Part shown: positions 17,299 to 25,445 of the stretch, piece after piece
Position numbering within the stretch: position 1 is the first letter of the stretch
Layout of the letters: every line of letters begins with the position of its first letter
Source of the DNA: Synechococcus sp. 1G10
GTDB taxonomy: Bacteria; Cyanobacteriota; Cyanobacteriia; PCC-6307; Cyanobiaceae
DNA length: 64,000 nucleotides
Assembly (NCBI RefSeq): GCF_002252625.1
Contig: NZ_NQKW01000002.1
Coordinates: 1-64,000 of the forward strand
Reading direction: 5' to 3'
Notes under the pieces: generated by a model
The model's database searches: none
Told to the model about the DNA's origin: nothing
Seen by the model: the letters and a program-made list of their open reading frames with translations, nothing else
Position numbers and translations under genes: made by a program

Positions 17299-17688
17299 GT
17301 GTGTTACGGGTTGTTTCAAGAACTGTAACAGGTTGTTAAGCGTTTAGGCAATGCGGGCCCCAAGGCCGTGCGCTCGGCTGAATCCGCCCGCTTGCGGCAA
17401 GGCTGAGCGCTGCTTCCGTTAGACCTGCGCCCGGTGGTGGGGCGCCATCACCACATCGATAGATCAGCTCTCACAGGGGAATCGATGCCTGCGGGGACGG
17501 GCAGCACCGGATTGCTGCGGCGATCCGCCGGTTGGGCATGGAGCTGGTTGTGATCGACACCGGCACCTGGCATCCGGACTCCGGGCTGGGGGCCGAGTGA
17601 CTGCATGCAGATCGGTGGCCGAGCGTGCAGATCTGACGGTGTTCTTGGTTTCAGGCCTTCATGGAAGGCTGATCAACACAGGGATTCT
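17299..17688. other. upstream region of the HLIP cluster, no gene seen
   Basis: About 390 bases. It should contain the minus-strand promoter of the HLIP genes. Short open frames on the plus strand near 17490-17600 have no recognisable features. Confidence 0.4.
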
Positions 17689-18132
17689 TCAGTGGCTGGG
17701 GTGCTCACGGCAGGGCATCCAGAGTGAGCCCATGGCATGGACGCCCTCGCACCCCAGTTCCTTCGCCTTCTGGAGCGCCACCTGTTTGCTCGGGTAGGCA
17801 TAAACGTTCTGTTTGGCCCCTTGCTGCCCGTGGTGTTGATGAACCTGCCCGCTTTGGCTCCGCAGACGGAAGGGGCCCATACCCTCGATCCCAACCCACC
17901 ACACACCCATCACGTTCACCCCAGCGATCAGGATGCCCATGCCCACCACAGAGGCATTGATCACTCCCATGGCGACGGCGCCGATGCTCAACACCCCCAT
18001 CGGCACGACGCCAATGCTGACCACACCCATGGGCACGATGCCGATCGAGATGATGCCCAGGGGGGCAATGCCGATGGCAACGATCTTCGGTCGACCACCG
18101 CAAGCCGGTGGCGATACAACCGGAGTTGTCAT
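17689..18132 (-). CDS. ten-residue repeat protein with C-terminal DUF3721
   Basis: 147 residues. Residues about 20-89 are seven consecutive ten-residue units of the type IGIVPMGVVS, with glycine at positions 2 and 7 of most units. These could make a beta-roll or a membrane-embedded repeat. The C-terminal part (NVYAYPSKQVALQKAKELGC, then EGVHAMGSLWMPC) is a DUF3721 domain with its cysteine and WMPC ending. DUF3721 is a short domain of unknown role found mainly in marine and freshwater picocyanobacteria. There is no classical signal peptide. The gene starts within the stop of the upstream DUF3721 gene, so the pair is translationally coupled. Confidence 0.8.
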   Translation of the reverse strand: MTTPVVSPPACGGRPKIVAIGIAPLGIISIGIVPMGVVSIGVVPMGVLSIGAVAMGVINASVVGMGILIAGVNVMGVWWVGIEGMGPFRLRSQSGQVHQHHGQQGAKQNVYAYPSKQVALQKAKELGCEGVHAMGSLWMPCREHPSH

Positions 18133-18386
18133 CAGTGCGCAGCTGGGCTGGAATGGCTACCGGAGGCCTCGCCATGCCTGGCGCATGGCATCCATAGGTT
18201 GCCCATCCTGTGGGCGCCTTTGTAATTGAACTGCTTGGCGGCGGCTTCAGCCTCAGCTTTTGTGGCGAACATCGCCTTCTGTGCCCCCTGGCCTGCATGC
18301 TGAGCGCTGGCGGGTCCGGCGTAAAGGCCGGCAATGAGTCCGCCAATGGCTGCAAGCAAGGTGAGGACCTGTCGGTGGTGTGTCAT
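18132..18386 (-). CDS. exported DUF3721 protein
   Basis: 84 residues with a signal peptide (VLTLLAAIGGLIAGLYAGPASA). The DUF3721 domain follows (KAMFATKAEAEAAAKQFNYK, then GAHRMGNLWMPCARH). The G-H-x-MG-x-LWMPC ending is shared with the downstream repeat protein, whose start overlaps this stop by one base. The tail is histidine- and serine-rich, which may bind metal. Its ATG overlaps the stop of the truncated SDR gene upstream, so the present gene may owe its expression to that broken gene's promoter. Confidence 0.8.
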   Translation of the reverse strand: MTHHRQVLTLLAAIGGLIAGLYAGPASAQHAGQGAQKAMFATKAEAEAAAKQFNYKGAHRMGNLWMPCARHGEASGSHSSPAAH

Positions 18387-18874
18387 GCCGGCATCACCAG
18401 TCCGTCGGTGTCGGTGACACCGGGGCTGATCTGATTGACGGTGATCCCGCGGGGCCCCAGCTCCTTGGACCAGGCCATGCCGAACTGTTCCACCGCCGCC
18501 TTGCTGGCGGCATAGACGTCGGCGGCCACGTGACGGGCCGCCTCCTGGAGGGCAAAGAAGGTGCCGCGTGCATTGGTGTTCATCACTCGGTCGTAGTCGT
18601 CTTCTTCGATTTCGGTGGTGGGTTTGAACACCGACATCCCCACGTTGTTGACGACGATGTCGAGACGACCGAATTGCTCGAGCACGGTGGCAAACCTATG
18701 TTGCGTGTGGTGCACCTGGCTGAGGTCGGATTGGAGGGCGAACGCCCGTACCCCGGCTGCACGGATTATGGCCGCAACGGCTTCCGCATCACGGCCCAGG
18801 CGCTCGGCGATGGCCCGGCCAATGCCGCGGGATCCGCCGCTGACCAGGGCCACCTTGGCTTGCAGTCGCGTCAT
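18383..18874 (-). pseudogene. short-chain dehydrogenase with internal deletions and lost C-terminus
   Basis: The N-terminus is a good SDR Rossmann start (KVALVSGGSRGIGRAIAERL), followed by VVNNVGMSVF and the YAASKAA active-site YxxxK. Intact relatives have a second strand after GRD and a strand bearing the catalytic serine between EAARHVA and YAASK. Both are missing here, and the protein stops at 163 residues, where about 245 is normal. Without the serine strand it should be inactive. It is fused by an ATGA overlap to the DUF3721 gene, so a deletion joined the two units. Confidence 0.75.
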
Positions 18875-18970
18875 GGACGGGGGGAAGCGATGGTCAACCT
18901 GTGGAGATCCGCTTCGGAAAGGAAGGACTTACCGTCAGGCGCGCTCCAGGGCAGGACTTCGGCAGCTCGA

Positions 18971-19080
18971 ATGAACGCCATCCAGCCCTGGGGCGCTGGT
19001 CCCATCGAAGCAAGCCTCTTCGTTCGAGCTGCCCTCCAGTTGCTGGCGGGCAAGTGGACGCTGCCGATCCTCTGGCTAGA
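18971..19080 (+). pseudogene. possible HxlR-type regulator remnant
   Basis: A short plus-strand stretch reads ALQLLAGKWTLPILW, resembling the start of the HxlR winged helix (GGKWxLLIL). HxlR regulators are often divergent from SDR genes, which is the arrangement here. The similarity ends after about 20 residues, at the start of the MscS gene. Weak evidence. Confidence 0.3.
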
Positions 19081-19106
19081 ACGGCGGCTGACTTTGGAGC
19101 CCCAGG

Positions 19107-20528
19107 GTGAATCTCGAGCGCCTCCAAAGATTCTTCACGTCTCCATTGTTTCCACTGGGACGTCAGAGTTTTTCCCTGTTGTGGGTTCTTCAGGTTCTGC
19201 TGCTGCTGGTGGCCGTGAGCCTGGCGGCGCGGCTGTTGAAGCGTCTGCTGGCCGGTCGTGTGCTGCTCTGGTTCTCCCTGCCGGAGGGGCGGCGCGAAGC
19301 GGTCGCTACCCTCGTGTCCCTGGGCCTGGCCGCCCTGGGCTATGTGGTGGTGGCCCAGGGCATGGGGCTCGACTTCGGCGCTCTCGCTGTGCTTTTCGGG
19401 GCCTTGGGTGTGGGGGTGGGCTTTGGACTGCAGGAGCTCACCCGCAACCTGAGCAGCGGCCTCACTCTGCTGATGGAGGGAAAGCTGAAGGTGGGGGATC
19501 TGATCGAGTTCGGCAACACCACCGGTTACATCCGAGAGATCTCGATCCGCTCCACCGTGATCCGCACCTTTCAGGGCGCCGAGATCGTGGTTCCCAACTC
19601 GGCCATCACCAATGCGCCGGTGAAGAATCTCAGCTACCTGAGCCCGGATGGCCGGGTGGATGTGGAGGTGACCGTGGCCCACGGCAGTGACGCTCTGGCC
19701 GTGACCGAAGTGCTGCTGGAAGCGGCACTTGCCGAACCCTCGGTGCTGGCCGATCCGCCGCCGAAGGTTCTGCTCCACGGACTGCAGGGCCAGGGGCTGG
19801 CATTCGAGCTCTGGGCCTGGACCTCACAGATCCATGCCAGCCTCAGCCTGCGCAGTTCCCTCAACTACGCGATCGAGCAGGGGCTCCGCGATCGACAGAT
19901 CGAACTGGCCGGTGCCCGTCAGCAGGTCCAGCTGCTCACCTCCAGGCACGGGGCCGCCAAGGACGCAGAGGCGCAAGAACGGAGCCCGCTGCGCAGCTCC
20001 CTGCCGGACCATCCCTGCTTCAGCAGCATGGATGAGCGGCGCCTGCGGGAGCTCGTGGGCAGCGGCGCCCGCCGCTTCCTCCCCACCGGCACGGTCCTGG
20101 TCCGTCAAGGTGAGGAGGGGCGTTTCTTTTACATGGTGCTGAACGGCGCCATGGACGCCATCCACGAAACCGAGCGGGTCAGCCGCAAGCTGTTCACCTT
20201 CGACGCTGGCGAGTTCTTCGGCGAACTGCCGCTGCTGCTCCAGGTTCCTTACCCGACAACGATGGTGGCGGCTCAGGACACGACGCTGTTCGTGGTTCCC
20301 AGCGGCAGCTTCCGCGCTCTGCTGGCCTCGAGACCCGAATTCGCCGACACCGTGGCCCAGGAGGTGGCCCGGCGCAGCGATGTTCTGCGCAGCTATGAGG
20401 ACTGCCTGCGCCAGCGTGGCCTGCTTGAAGACGCTGATCTGGGTCATCCCCTGCAGTGGTTCCGTGAGCGGCTGCGGCGGGTGCTGGCGGGCCGCCCGCC
20501 ACTGGCAACGATCGAGGTGGAGGAATAA
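19107..20528 (+). CDS. MscS-family channel with C-terminal cyclic-nucleotide-binding domain
   Basis: 473 residues from GTG 19107. Three hydrophobic helices lie at about 20-110; the third carries the glycine-rich pore pattern (LFGALGVGVGFGLQELTRNL) of MscS. The beta domain follows (LKVGDLIEFGNTTGYIREIS, then TFQGAEIVVPNSAITN). After a linker, residues about 300-430 form a cNMP-binding beta-roll (GTVLVRQGEEGRFFYMVLNG and FFGELPLLLQVPYPTTMVAA). This is the bCNG type of channel, in which cyclic nucleotides may gate ion flow instead of tension alone. It sits in the inner membrane. The PTTMVAA segment departs from the usual R-S/A-A/T phosphate-binding cassette, so ligand binding is uncertain. Confidence 0.9.
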   Translation: MNLERLQRFFTSPLFPLGRQSFSLLWVLQVLLLLVAVSLAARLLKRLLAGRVLLWFSLPEGRREAVATLVSLGLAALGYVVVAQGMGLDFGALAVLFGALGVGVGFGLQELTRNLSSGLTLLMEGKLKVGDLIEFGNTTGYIREISIRSTVIRTFQGAEIVVPNSAITNAPVKNLSYLSPDGRVDVEVTVAHGSDALAVTEVLLEAALAEPSVLADPPPKVLLHGLQGQGLAFELWAWTSQIHASLSLRSSLNYAIEQGLRDRQIELAGARQQVQLLTSRHGAAKDAEAQERSPLRSSLPDHPCFSSMDERRLRELVGSGARRFLPTGTVLVRQGEEGRFFYMVLNGAMDAIHETERVSRKLFTFDAGEFFGELPLLLQVPYPTTMVAAQDTTLFVVPSGSFRALLASRPEFADTVAQEVARRSDVLRSYEDCLRQRGLLEDADLGHPLQWFRERLRRVLAGRPPLATIEVEE

Positions 20529-20776
20529 GTCACCTGCTTTTGATGAGCCGTGTCTGCAGTTTTCCCCGGACGTCTGACCGGAAGGTTGGGGCCGTTCCCA
20601 TCACCTCGCTTGGGGGAATTGTTCTACCAGCCGGCCAGCAACCCCCGCAGTTCCGCTCTGAGTTACCGCACCTCCTTGATCCGCCCAACGCTCAGGATCA
20701 GCGGCGGGCAGGAACCCAAAGGATTCATCAAGAATTTCTAGCCCCGGCCGCTGGATCTTGATGTTAGAGAGTGGCA
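20529..20776. other. intergenic stretch between convergent genes
   Basis: About 250 bases between the channel gene and mazF, which converge. It must hold their 3' ends. I see no strong hairpin with a T-tract and no further gene. Confidence 0.4.
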
Positions 20777-21124
20777 TTAACTGTCGGGATCCAGCAAAGG
20801 TAAAATTCTAGACGTCACTTGCTGGACAATCGGTGCCGGTGCACAATCAATCAACCTGGCTTTCCGAGCTCGCCAGTCCAAGCTCTTTAGCTGATCAGAA
20901 AGAACTACGCCACCAACCTCAAGACCATCGGGTAGGCGAACCTCAAAGGGATAACCTTTGATCCGCGATGTCACTGGACAGACAAGGGCTAACCCAACCT
21001 TCTTGTTGTATGTCCTTGGTGACATAATCAGAGCCGGGCGTTTCCCCGCTTGCTCGCTTCCAGCCTGAGGTGTGAACTCAAGCCATACCAAGTCTCCTCT
21101 ATCGGGTACATAGGCGGCTGGCAT
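20777..21124 (-). CDS. mazF: MazF/PemK-type mRNA-cutting toxin
   Basis: 115 residues. The N-terminus (YVPDRGDLVWLEFTPQAGSE) and the conserved RPALIMSP strand are typical of MazF, as are VCPVTSRIKGYPFEV and VVLSDQLKSLDWRARKARLI. The family cuts single-stranded RNA at short sequence motifs. Residues equivalent to the catalytic arginine (GKRPAL) and threonine (CPVTS) are present, so it is likely active. The start overlaps the mazE stop (TGATG), as usual for this module. It lies next to an IS91-type unit, suggesting mobility. Confidence 0.92.
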   Translation of the reverse strand: MPAAYVPDRGDLVWLEFTPQAGSEQAGKRPALIMSPRTYNKKVGLALVCPVTSRIKGYPFEVRLPDGLEVGGVVLSDQLKSLDWRARKARLIDCAPAPIVQQVTSRILPLLDPDS

Positions 21125-21366
21125 CAGAGGATCTCCACGCCAACAGCTTCTCCAGTGTCCACTGCTGAATGGAGATTTTCAGGAGTGATTCCTGCGAGGA
21201 GATCTTCTAGCTTGAACCGAGTAGGAAACGCCGGCTTCACGATCAGCTCACCCTCAAGGACACTCAGACTGACTTCTGAACCAGGGCCGACTCCGACTTC
21301 TTCGGCAAGAGCGCGCGGGATCCGTACCCCAAGGCTGTTTCCCCATTTCTGGATCCGTGTTTGCAT
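21124..21366 (-). CDS. mazE: MazE-type antitoxin
   Basis: 80 residues from ATG 21366 (MQTRIQKWGNSLGVRIPRAL). This is a SpoVT/AbrB-like swapped-hairpin DNA-binding domain with the hallmark WGNSLGVRIP. The acidic C-terminal tail (LEDLLAGITPENLHSAVDTG) should wrap the toxin. Upstream in-frame codons exist but the family always begins at this point. The sequence just upstream (TATACAAAGAGTATAC, near 21380-21396) is a near-perfect palindrome and could be the autoregulatory operator. Confidence 0.92.
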   Translation of the reverse strand: MQTRIQKWGNSLGVRIPRALAEEVGVGPGSEVSLSVLEGELIVKPAFPTRFKLEDLLAGITPENLHSAVDTGEAVGVEIL

Positions 21367-21379
21367 GGCCTGAAAGCGA

Positions 21380-21396
21380 CTATACAAAGAGTATAC
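21380..21396. promoter_or_regulatory. palindrome upstream of mazE, candidate operator
   Basis: TATACAAAGAGTATAC has arms GTATAC/TATAC about a short spacer and stands 14 bases before the mazE start. MazEF complexes bind palindromes in this position to repress their own operon. Confidence 0.45.
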
Positions 21397-21450
21397 GGCA
21401 CCTTGCCGTAGGGGCTGCGAGCCACTCCGCCGCCGTCTCTCTAAACGATT

Positions 21451-21550
21451 AACGATTATGGATAGATCGTGCGCAGCCACGATCTTATCCGAAGTTGAAC
21501 AAGCCTGCAACTCCGGAATCCAGGGCCTACTGCAGAAATATCCGGCCTGA
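21451..21550. repeat. left copy of hairpin-bearing direct repeat
   Basis: About 100 bases that recur at 23920-24028 in the same orientation. The core is an imperfect palindrome: GGATAGATCGTG, a six-base loop, then CACGATCTTATCC with one bulged T. It is followed by GTTGAACAAGCCTGCAA. The two copies flank the IS91-type transposase/recombinase pair. Confidence 0.7.
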
Positions 21551-21739
21551 TTTCACAGTTGCTCCAGATTGACTATGGAGGCAGAGGCCTGTCGCATGAC
21601 CCACATGGGTGTGGCGTTGCGTGACTATCCATTATATGGGCGCAGCCGTGCCGGTAGGCCATTTCTCTCTACGGGAACTGGCCTGGAGCAGGCTATAGGA
21701 TTTATCTCTAGATTGATCTTACAGCCCTTCTTGTTCAGC

Positions 21740-22798
21740 TCAGCAGAGTAGTGGCGCCATACTGCGCACCCGTACGGCGATGATGCTCATCACCCCTCTG
21801 CAACGGGGGCAGAGAACGGGGGGCTTCTGGCTCGCCGCTGGCTGATCTGGTAGCGACACCTTGAGCAGGAGTTGCACCAGTTGAATCAGTTGCTTGCAAT
21901 TGCCATGCAGGATGCCGAAATCCCGCACGCGACGGAACCGTTTGGGCAGCACATGCCGCAGAAGCAGCCAGAGGAAGTCACCCCCACAGACGGTCTGGAT
22001 CGTCTCGTGTCCCTGGTTGTCCGTCGTCCGGAACGTTACCTTGCCATCCGCGTCCGAAAGGATGTTCTCCTCAGGTAGCACGCCGCGATACAAATAGCGG
22101 CCAAGGTAGAGCAATACCTTGTCGCCATGGCCCACATGCTTGCAGTCCACCACCCATTCCTGCGGCAGGGTTGTCTTGACCTGCAAGCCAAGCCGCCGCA
22201 TTCCCTCGTACCACTTCGCACGGAAGACCTTGGCCAGGTTGGCAGCATGAAACAGGTACTGTGTGGCCTTGGTCCGCCATTCATGACGCTGCTGATTCAC
22301 GGCACCTGCAGGCACGATCAGATGCACATGTGGATGGAAATAGAGTCTGCGGTTATGGGTGTGCAGCACAGCGTGGGCACCGATCTGCCCTCTGAGTTTC
22401 GGGTCACGTCGAGCGAATGAATCAATCGTTTGCCAGGCTGTTTTCAGCAACAGATCGTAGGCGGTGCGCTGATGCTGCCAGATCAATGGCCGTAGTTCTG
22501 CTGGTACCGTGAAGGTGATCAGGAAATATTGTACTGGCAGCAGCTTGGCTCGTTGCCGTTTAATCCACTGTTGGCTTTCATGATGTTGGCAGTGCGGACA
22601 ACTGCGATGGCCGCAGGAATGGGGGATCTTGATGGTGTGCTCACAGTCAGAACAGTGGAGCACCATTTGGTCACTGCCCTGCTGTCGGCAGCGCCGCATC
22701 GCCTGCAAGGCCTGGCGATGGCTCGGCAGCAGTTGAGGGCCATGGCGGCGTTCCAGGTCATCCTGGTAACGCTCCACCAATTGGGAGAGAAGAATCAT
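21740..22798 (-). CDS. IS91-family rolling-circle transposase
   Basis: 352 residues. The N-terminal zinc-binding segment is HCSDCEHTIKIPHSCGHRSC followed by PHCQ. The HUH metal-binding motif is FHPHVHLIV. The catalytic tyrosine region is LLYLGRYLYRGVLPEENIL. This is the Y1/Y2 HUH architecture of IS91 transposases, which nick one strand and transpose by rolling circle. The C-terminus has another CPRCRG cluster. All motifs appear intact, so it may be active. It overlaps the recombinase gene upstream by four bases, an arrangement common in this family. Confidence 0.92.
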   Translation of the reverse strand: MILLSQLVERYQDDLERRHGPQLLPSHRQALQAMRRCRQQGSDQMVLHCSDCEHTIKIPHSCGHRSCPHCQHHESQQWIKRQRAKLLPVQYFLITFTVPAELRPLIWQHQRTAYDLLLKTAWQTIDSFARRDPKLRGQIGAHAVLHTHNRRLYFHPHVHLIVPAGAVNQQRHEWRTKATQYLFHAANLAKVFRAKWYEGMRRLGLQVKTTLPQEWVVDCKHVGHGDKVLLYLGRYLYRGVLPEENILSDADGKVTFRTTDNQGHETIQTVCGGDFLWLLLRHVLPKRFRRVRDFGILHGNCKQLIQLVQLLLKVSLPDQPAASQKPPVLCPRCRGVMSIIAVRVRSMAPLLC

Positions 22799-23703
22799 GA
22801 CTCCTCCACCCAGCGCAGCTGGAAGCCGCTCAGCAGCGTTTCAATGCGATCGCCGGTGTGATCGCGAACCACCTTGGTGATGTGGGCGTAGCGGGCTGTG
22901 GTGTTGCTATTGCTGTGGCCGAGCAGGGACTGGATCAGGCGCAGGTCCATCCCCTGCTCCAGCAGGTGGGTGGAGTAGGCGTGCCGCAGCGTGTGAACCG
23001 TGAGCCTCTTCTCGATCCCACACTCCAGGCGGGCTGCTTTCAGTGCCGCCTGCACGCCGCTGGCATCCATCGGTGCACTGGCGATCCGCACGATGAACTG
23101 GCTGCCGGCCGGGCTGGTGAACAGCAGTCGGGGATGGCGGTGGGTCGTCCAGAACCGACGCATGGCCTGCAGCGTCAGCGCCGGCATGGGTACGTAGCGA
23201 TCCTTGCCGCCCTTGCCATCGCGGATGTGCACGCGCCGCTGTGAACCGTCGATGTCGGCGACTTCCAAGGCCAGACCTTCACTGATGCGCAGGCCCAGGC
23301 TGTAGACCACCAGCACAAAAATCCGATAGCGCAACTTGCGCACCGTATTGATCAGCCTGTGCACCTCCTCCCGAGTTGGAATATCTGGTAGGCTGCGAAC
23401 TCGAGGTGGACGGATGATCTTGATCCACTCCATCTCGCGATCGAGAACATAGCGATGGAAAAACTGCAGACTGCAGAGATCGACCTTGATCGTGCTCCAC
23501 GAATACTGCTCAAGCAGAGCGGCAAAGTAGTCTTTGAGTTCAGAAGGGCTGAGATCATCAGGGCAACGATCGAAATGGCCGGCCACTCGACGTAGCGTTC
23601 GGCTGTAGCTGTCGATCGTCTTGCTGCGTAAGCCGTGCAGCCTCATCGCTTGCAGGTTCGCATCAAACAGGCAATCAAAGCGCTCCTGTTCAGCAGGATC
23701 CAT
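22795..23703 (-). CDS. tyrosine recombinase of the IS91-type unit
   Basis: About 302 residues from ATG 23703 (MDPAEQERFDCLFDANLQAM); a start at 23745 would add 14. It has a SAM-like N-terminal core-binding domain. The catalytic set is RISEGLALEV (Arg I), KGGKDRYVP (Lys), HTLRHAYSTHLLEQG (H-x-x-R), LLGHSNSNTT (His) and ARYAHIT (nucleophile Tyr). It lacks the extra helix that marks integron integrases. Such recombinases accompany IS91-like transposases and probably resolve or integrate the element. All five catalytic positions are present. Confidence 0.92.
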   Translation of the reverse strand: MDPAEQERFDCLFDANLQAMRLHGLRSKTIDSYSRTLRRVAGHFDRCPDDLSPSELKDYFAALLEQYSWSTIKVDLCSLQFFHRYVLDREMEWIKIIRPPRVRSLPDIPTREEVHRLINTVRKLRYRIFVLVVYSLGLRISEGLALEVADIDGSQRRVHIRDGKGGKDRYVPMPALTLQAMRRFWTTHRHPRLLFTSPAGSQFIVRIASAPMDASGVQAALKAARLECGIEKRLTVHTLRHAYSTHLLEQGMDLRLIQSLLGHSNSNTTARYAHITKVVRDHTGDRIETLLSGFQLRWVEES

Positions 23704-23889
23704 TGCGGTAGCTTCCCGATGGAAAGACGAAGGGAGTGGGCGCATCTACAGATGCACTTCCCTCAGTGTCTTCTTCGGCAGGCGCAGGCTCGCAAGAGGC
23801 TGCAGAGGCCTTGCCATCGACAATGGCTCGGCAGCAGGACATTGATCTACAGTGAGCCCTGCAACGAGGCAGGTTTGCTATGCTTATTC

Positions 23890-24028
23890 TTGGAATCTGC
23901 CGCGAAGCGGCTTAGTTCAAACGATTATGGATAGATCGTGCGCAGCCCCGATCTTATCCACAGTTGAACAAGCCTGCAAATCTGAAGCTCTGCCGGGCGG
24001 GGACTACTGCAGATAAGTCCGGCCGTTT
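23890..24028. repeat. right copy of direct repeat, preceded by a CCGC-GAA-GCGG hairpin
   Basis: From 23890 to 23920 an imperfect palindrome reads TTGGAATCTGCCGC, GAA, GCGGCTTAGTTCAA. It runs directly into the second copy of the 100-base repeat (ACGATTATGGATAGATCG and so on). The repeat core is bounded by GTTCAA and GTTGAAC as outermost inverted arms. A second copy of the small palindrome stands at 24204-24235. Confidence 0.7.
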
Positions 24029-24198
24029 TTCAGGTTTCCTTCATGATTGCCGTGGCTGGTAAGTAGAAGTACCTGCTCCATGGCCCCCATGGCTTCATGA
24101 AGAGTGTAGTTGGCTTTCAGCTGATCTTGGTGTGAGGGTGCACACTGCGAATGTGGAAGTATCGGAATAGTAAAGAGTGAAGCAATGATTGTTTTCAC
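24004..24198 (-). CDS. possible small exported peptide gene
   Basis: 64 residues beginning MKTIIASLFTIPILPHSQCA, which looks like a short signal or lipoprotein-like leader, then a polar region (HQDQLKANYTLHEAMGAMEQ). The frame lies exactly between the two small palindromes and ends inside the 100-base repeat, as a gene cassette would. Composition is more AT-rich than the neighbours. No homology is recognisable and the frame is short, so this is tentative. Confidence 0.3.
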   Translation of the reverse strand: MKTIIASLFTIPILPHSQCAPSHQDQLKANYTLHEAMGAMEQVLLLTSHGNHEGNLKNGRTYLQ

Positions 24199-24203
24199 GG
24201 GCT

Positions 24204-24235
24204 GTTGAATCTGCCGCGCAGCGGCTTAGTTCAAC
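24204..24235. repeat. second copy of the small imperfect palindrome
   Basis: GTTGAATCTGCCGC, GCA, GCGGCTTAGTTCAAC. It differs from the copy at 23890-23920 at only a few positions, and its outer arms GTTGAA/TTCAAC are perfect. It may be an element end or a REP-like sequence. Confidence 0.6.
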
Positions 24236-24806
24236 GCTAATTGGACGGACCGGCACAACACTGTTCGCGTTGTCACGCAAGTTCGGCTGGGTTGGTGTTG
24301 CCAGGTTGGTCGCTGTTGCTGAATATCTTTTCAACATTCTTAACTGCAATTGCGCCAAAGGATCAGCAGGTTGGTGAGAGCTCAGCACTCCACTCAGTCA
24401 ACTTCTGCACGTCGATGACGCAGGCACCATGCTGGACGTGAGGCGGTCCACTTCGACAACCTTGCAGATCGCACCACGGGTGCGCAGCCCTGCGGGACAG
24501 GGCCAAACGTTGCTGAGTCATTGGCACTTGGTCATTCCCCAGCATGCCGATGAAGGGTGTGCGGCCCGAGTGGGTGGTCGGCATGGGGGTAGGGGGTGTC
24601 GTTCGCCTCGATCGGGCTGCGCTTCCTGCTCACCAAGGCGGTTGCCCTGCTGCTGTTCGGTTTGCGGGTTCGATCCGCACGGTCGGGTCCCGATGCCTGC
24701 CCAGGAGAGATATGGGTTTTCTGCTGGGCTGGAGCGCTGCTTTTCTGATCTGCCGCCAGGTTCCGGTGGGGGAGCTGCTTGGCCGGCTCGTGATCGGAGC
24801 CATGGG
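24236..24806. other. decayed stretch before the broken CbiO gene
   Basis: About 570 bases. Near 24600-24660 one frame reads IGLRFLLTKAVALLLFGL and near 24715-24810 another reads MGFLLGWSAAFLICRQVPVG. These hydrophobic scraps could be remnants of the CbiM/CbiQ membrane genes that normally precede a CbiO ATPase, but no frame is continuous. Confidence 0.3.
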
Positions 24807-25400
24807 ATGAGCGGATTCCTGGTTCCGGCCGCCATCGAGGTCAGCCAGCTGGCCTTCACCTATGCCGATGGCACCCCTGCCCTGGATGGAATCTCGCTCA
24901 CCATTGCCCCCGGCGAATCCGTGGCGGCGATGCTCACCGGCCTGCTCGAACCGGCGGCCGGCTCCATCCACATCGGCGGACTCCGGCGGGGGAGCTGCAG
25001 CCTGGCGGAGATCCGCCGCTCGCTAGGCATTGTGTTCCAGGATTCCGACGACCAGTTGTTCATGCCCACCGTCGCGGAGGACGTGGCCTTCGGGCCGGTG
25101 AACCTGGGCCTGCCGCCGGAGGCGCTGCTGCTGCTCGATGAGCCGAGCGCGAACCTCGATCCACGCGCCCGCCGCAGGCTGATCCGTTTGCTTCAGGGAC
25201 TTGCCCATACCAGGCTGGTGGCCACCCACGATCTCGATCTGGTGCTCGACCTCTGCGAGCGCACGCTGGTGCTGGCGGCCGGCCAAATCGTCGCCGACGG
25301 CCCCACCGACCGGATCTTCGTCGATACGGCCCTGCTGGAGCGCTATGGCCTTGAGCCACCCCTGGCCCTGCAGCGCTGCCCGATCTGCAGCCGGGGCTGA
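24807..25400 (+). pseudogene. CbiO/NikO-type ABC ATPase missing Walker A and signature
   Basis: 197 residues. The beginning (QLAFTYADGTPALDGISLTI) and GIVFQDSDDQLFMPTVAEDV are diagnostic of the energy-coupling-factor ATPase for cobalt or nickel. But the sequence jumps from APGESVAAM straight to LTGLLEPAAGSIHIGG, so the P-loop (GxxGxGKST) is gone. It then jumps from VNLGLPPE to ALLLLDEPSANLDPRARRRL, so the LSGGQ signature is gone. Walker B and the switch histidine (VATHDLD) remain. Both deletions keep the frame. It cannot bind or hydrolyse ATP normally. Two HupE/UreJ genes follow on the same strand. Confidence 0.8.
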
Positions 25401-25445
25401 CCGCCTCAGCCGGACTGCCCACTCCAGCCCTTTTTTCTCTCTGCC

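Larger units (their letters stand above)
21451..24030 (-). mobile_element. IS91-type transposase plus tyrosine recombinase unit
   Basis: A Y1 transposase and a tyrosine recombinase overlap by four bases on the minus strand. They are bracketed by two copies of a 100-base hairpin-bearing direct repeat. IS91-family elements move by rolling-circle transposition with hairpin ends. The exact boundaries cannot be set by eye, and the coordinates here simply span both repeats. Confidence 0.55.

Noticed and set aside
18380-19690. 436-residue plus-strand frame
   Set aside because: Covers the antisense of the SDR relic and the wrong frame of the MscS gene; composition changes midway, no domain.
23890-24235. 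Integron attC array with cassette
   Set aside because: Hairpin geometry is suggestive, but the small palindrome has GTT...AAC arms in the wrong order for attC and the recombinase lacks the integron-specific helix. Kept only as a possibility in the IS91 finding.
24429-24806. Upstream extension of the CbiO frame
   Set aside because: Low-complexity cysteine/arginine-rich sequence with no ABC features; start taken at ATG 24807.
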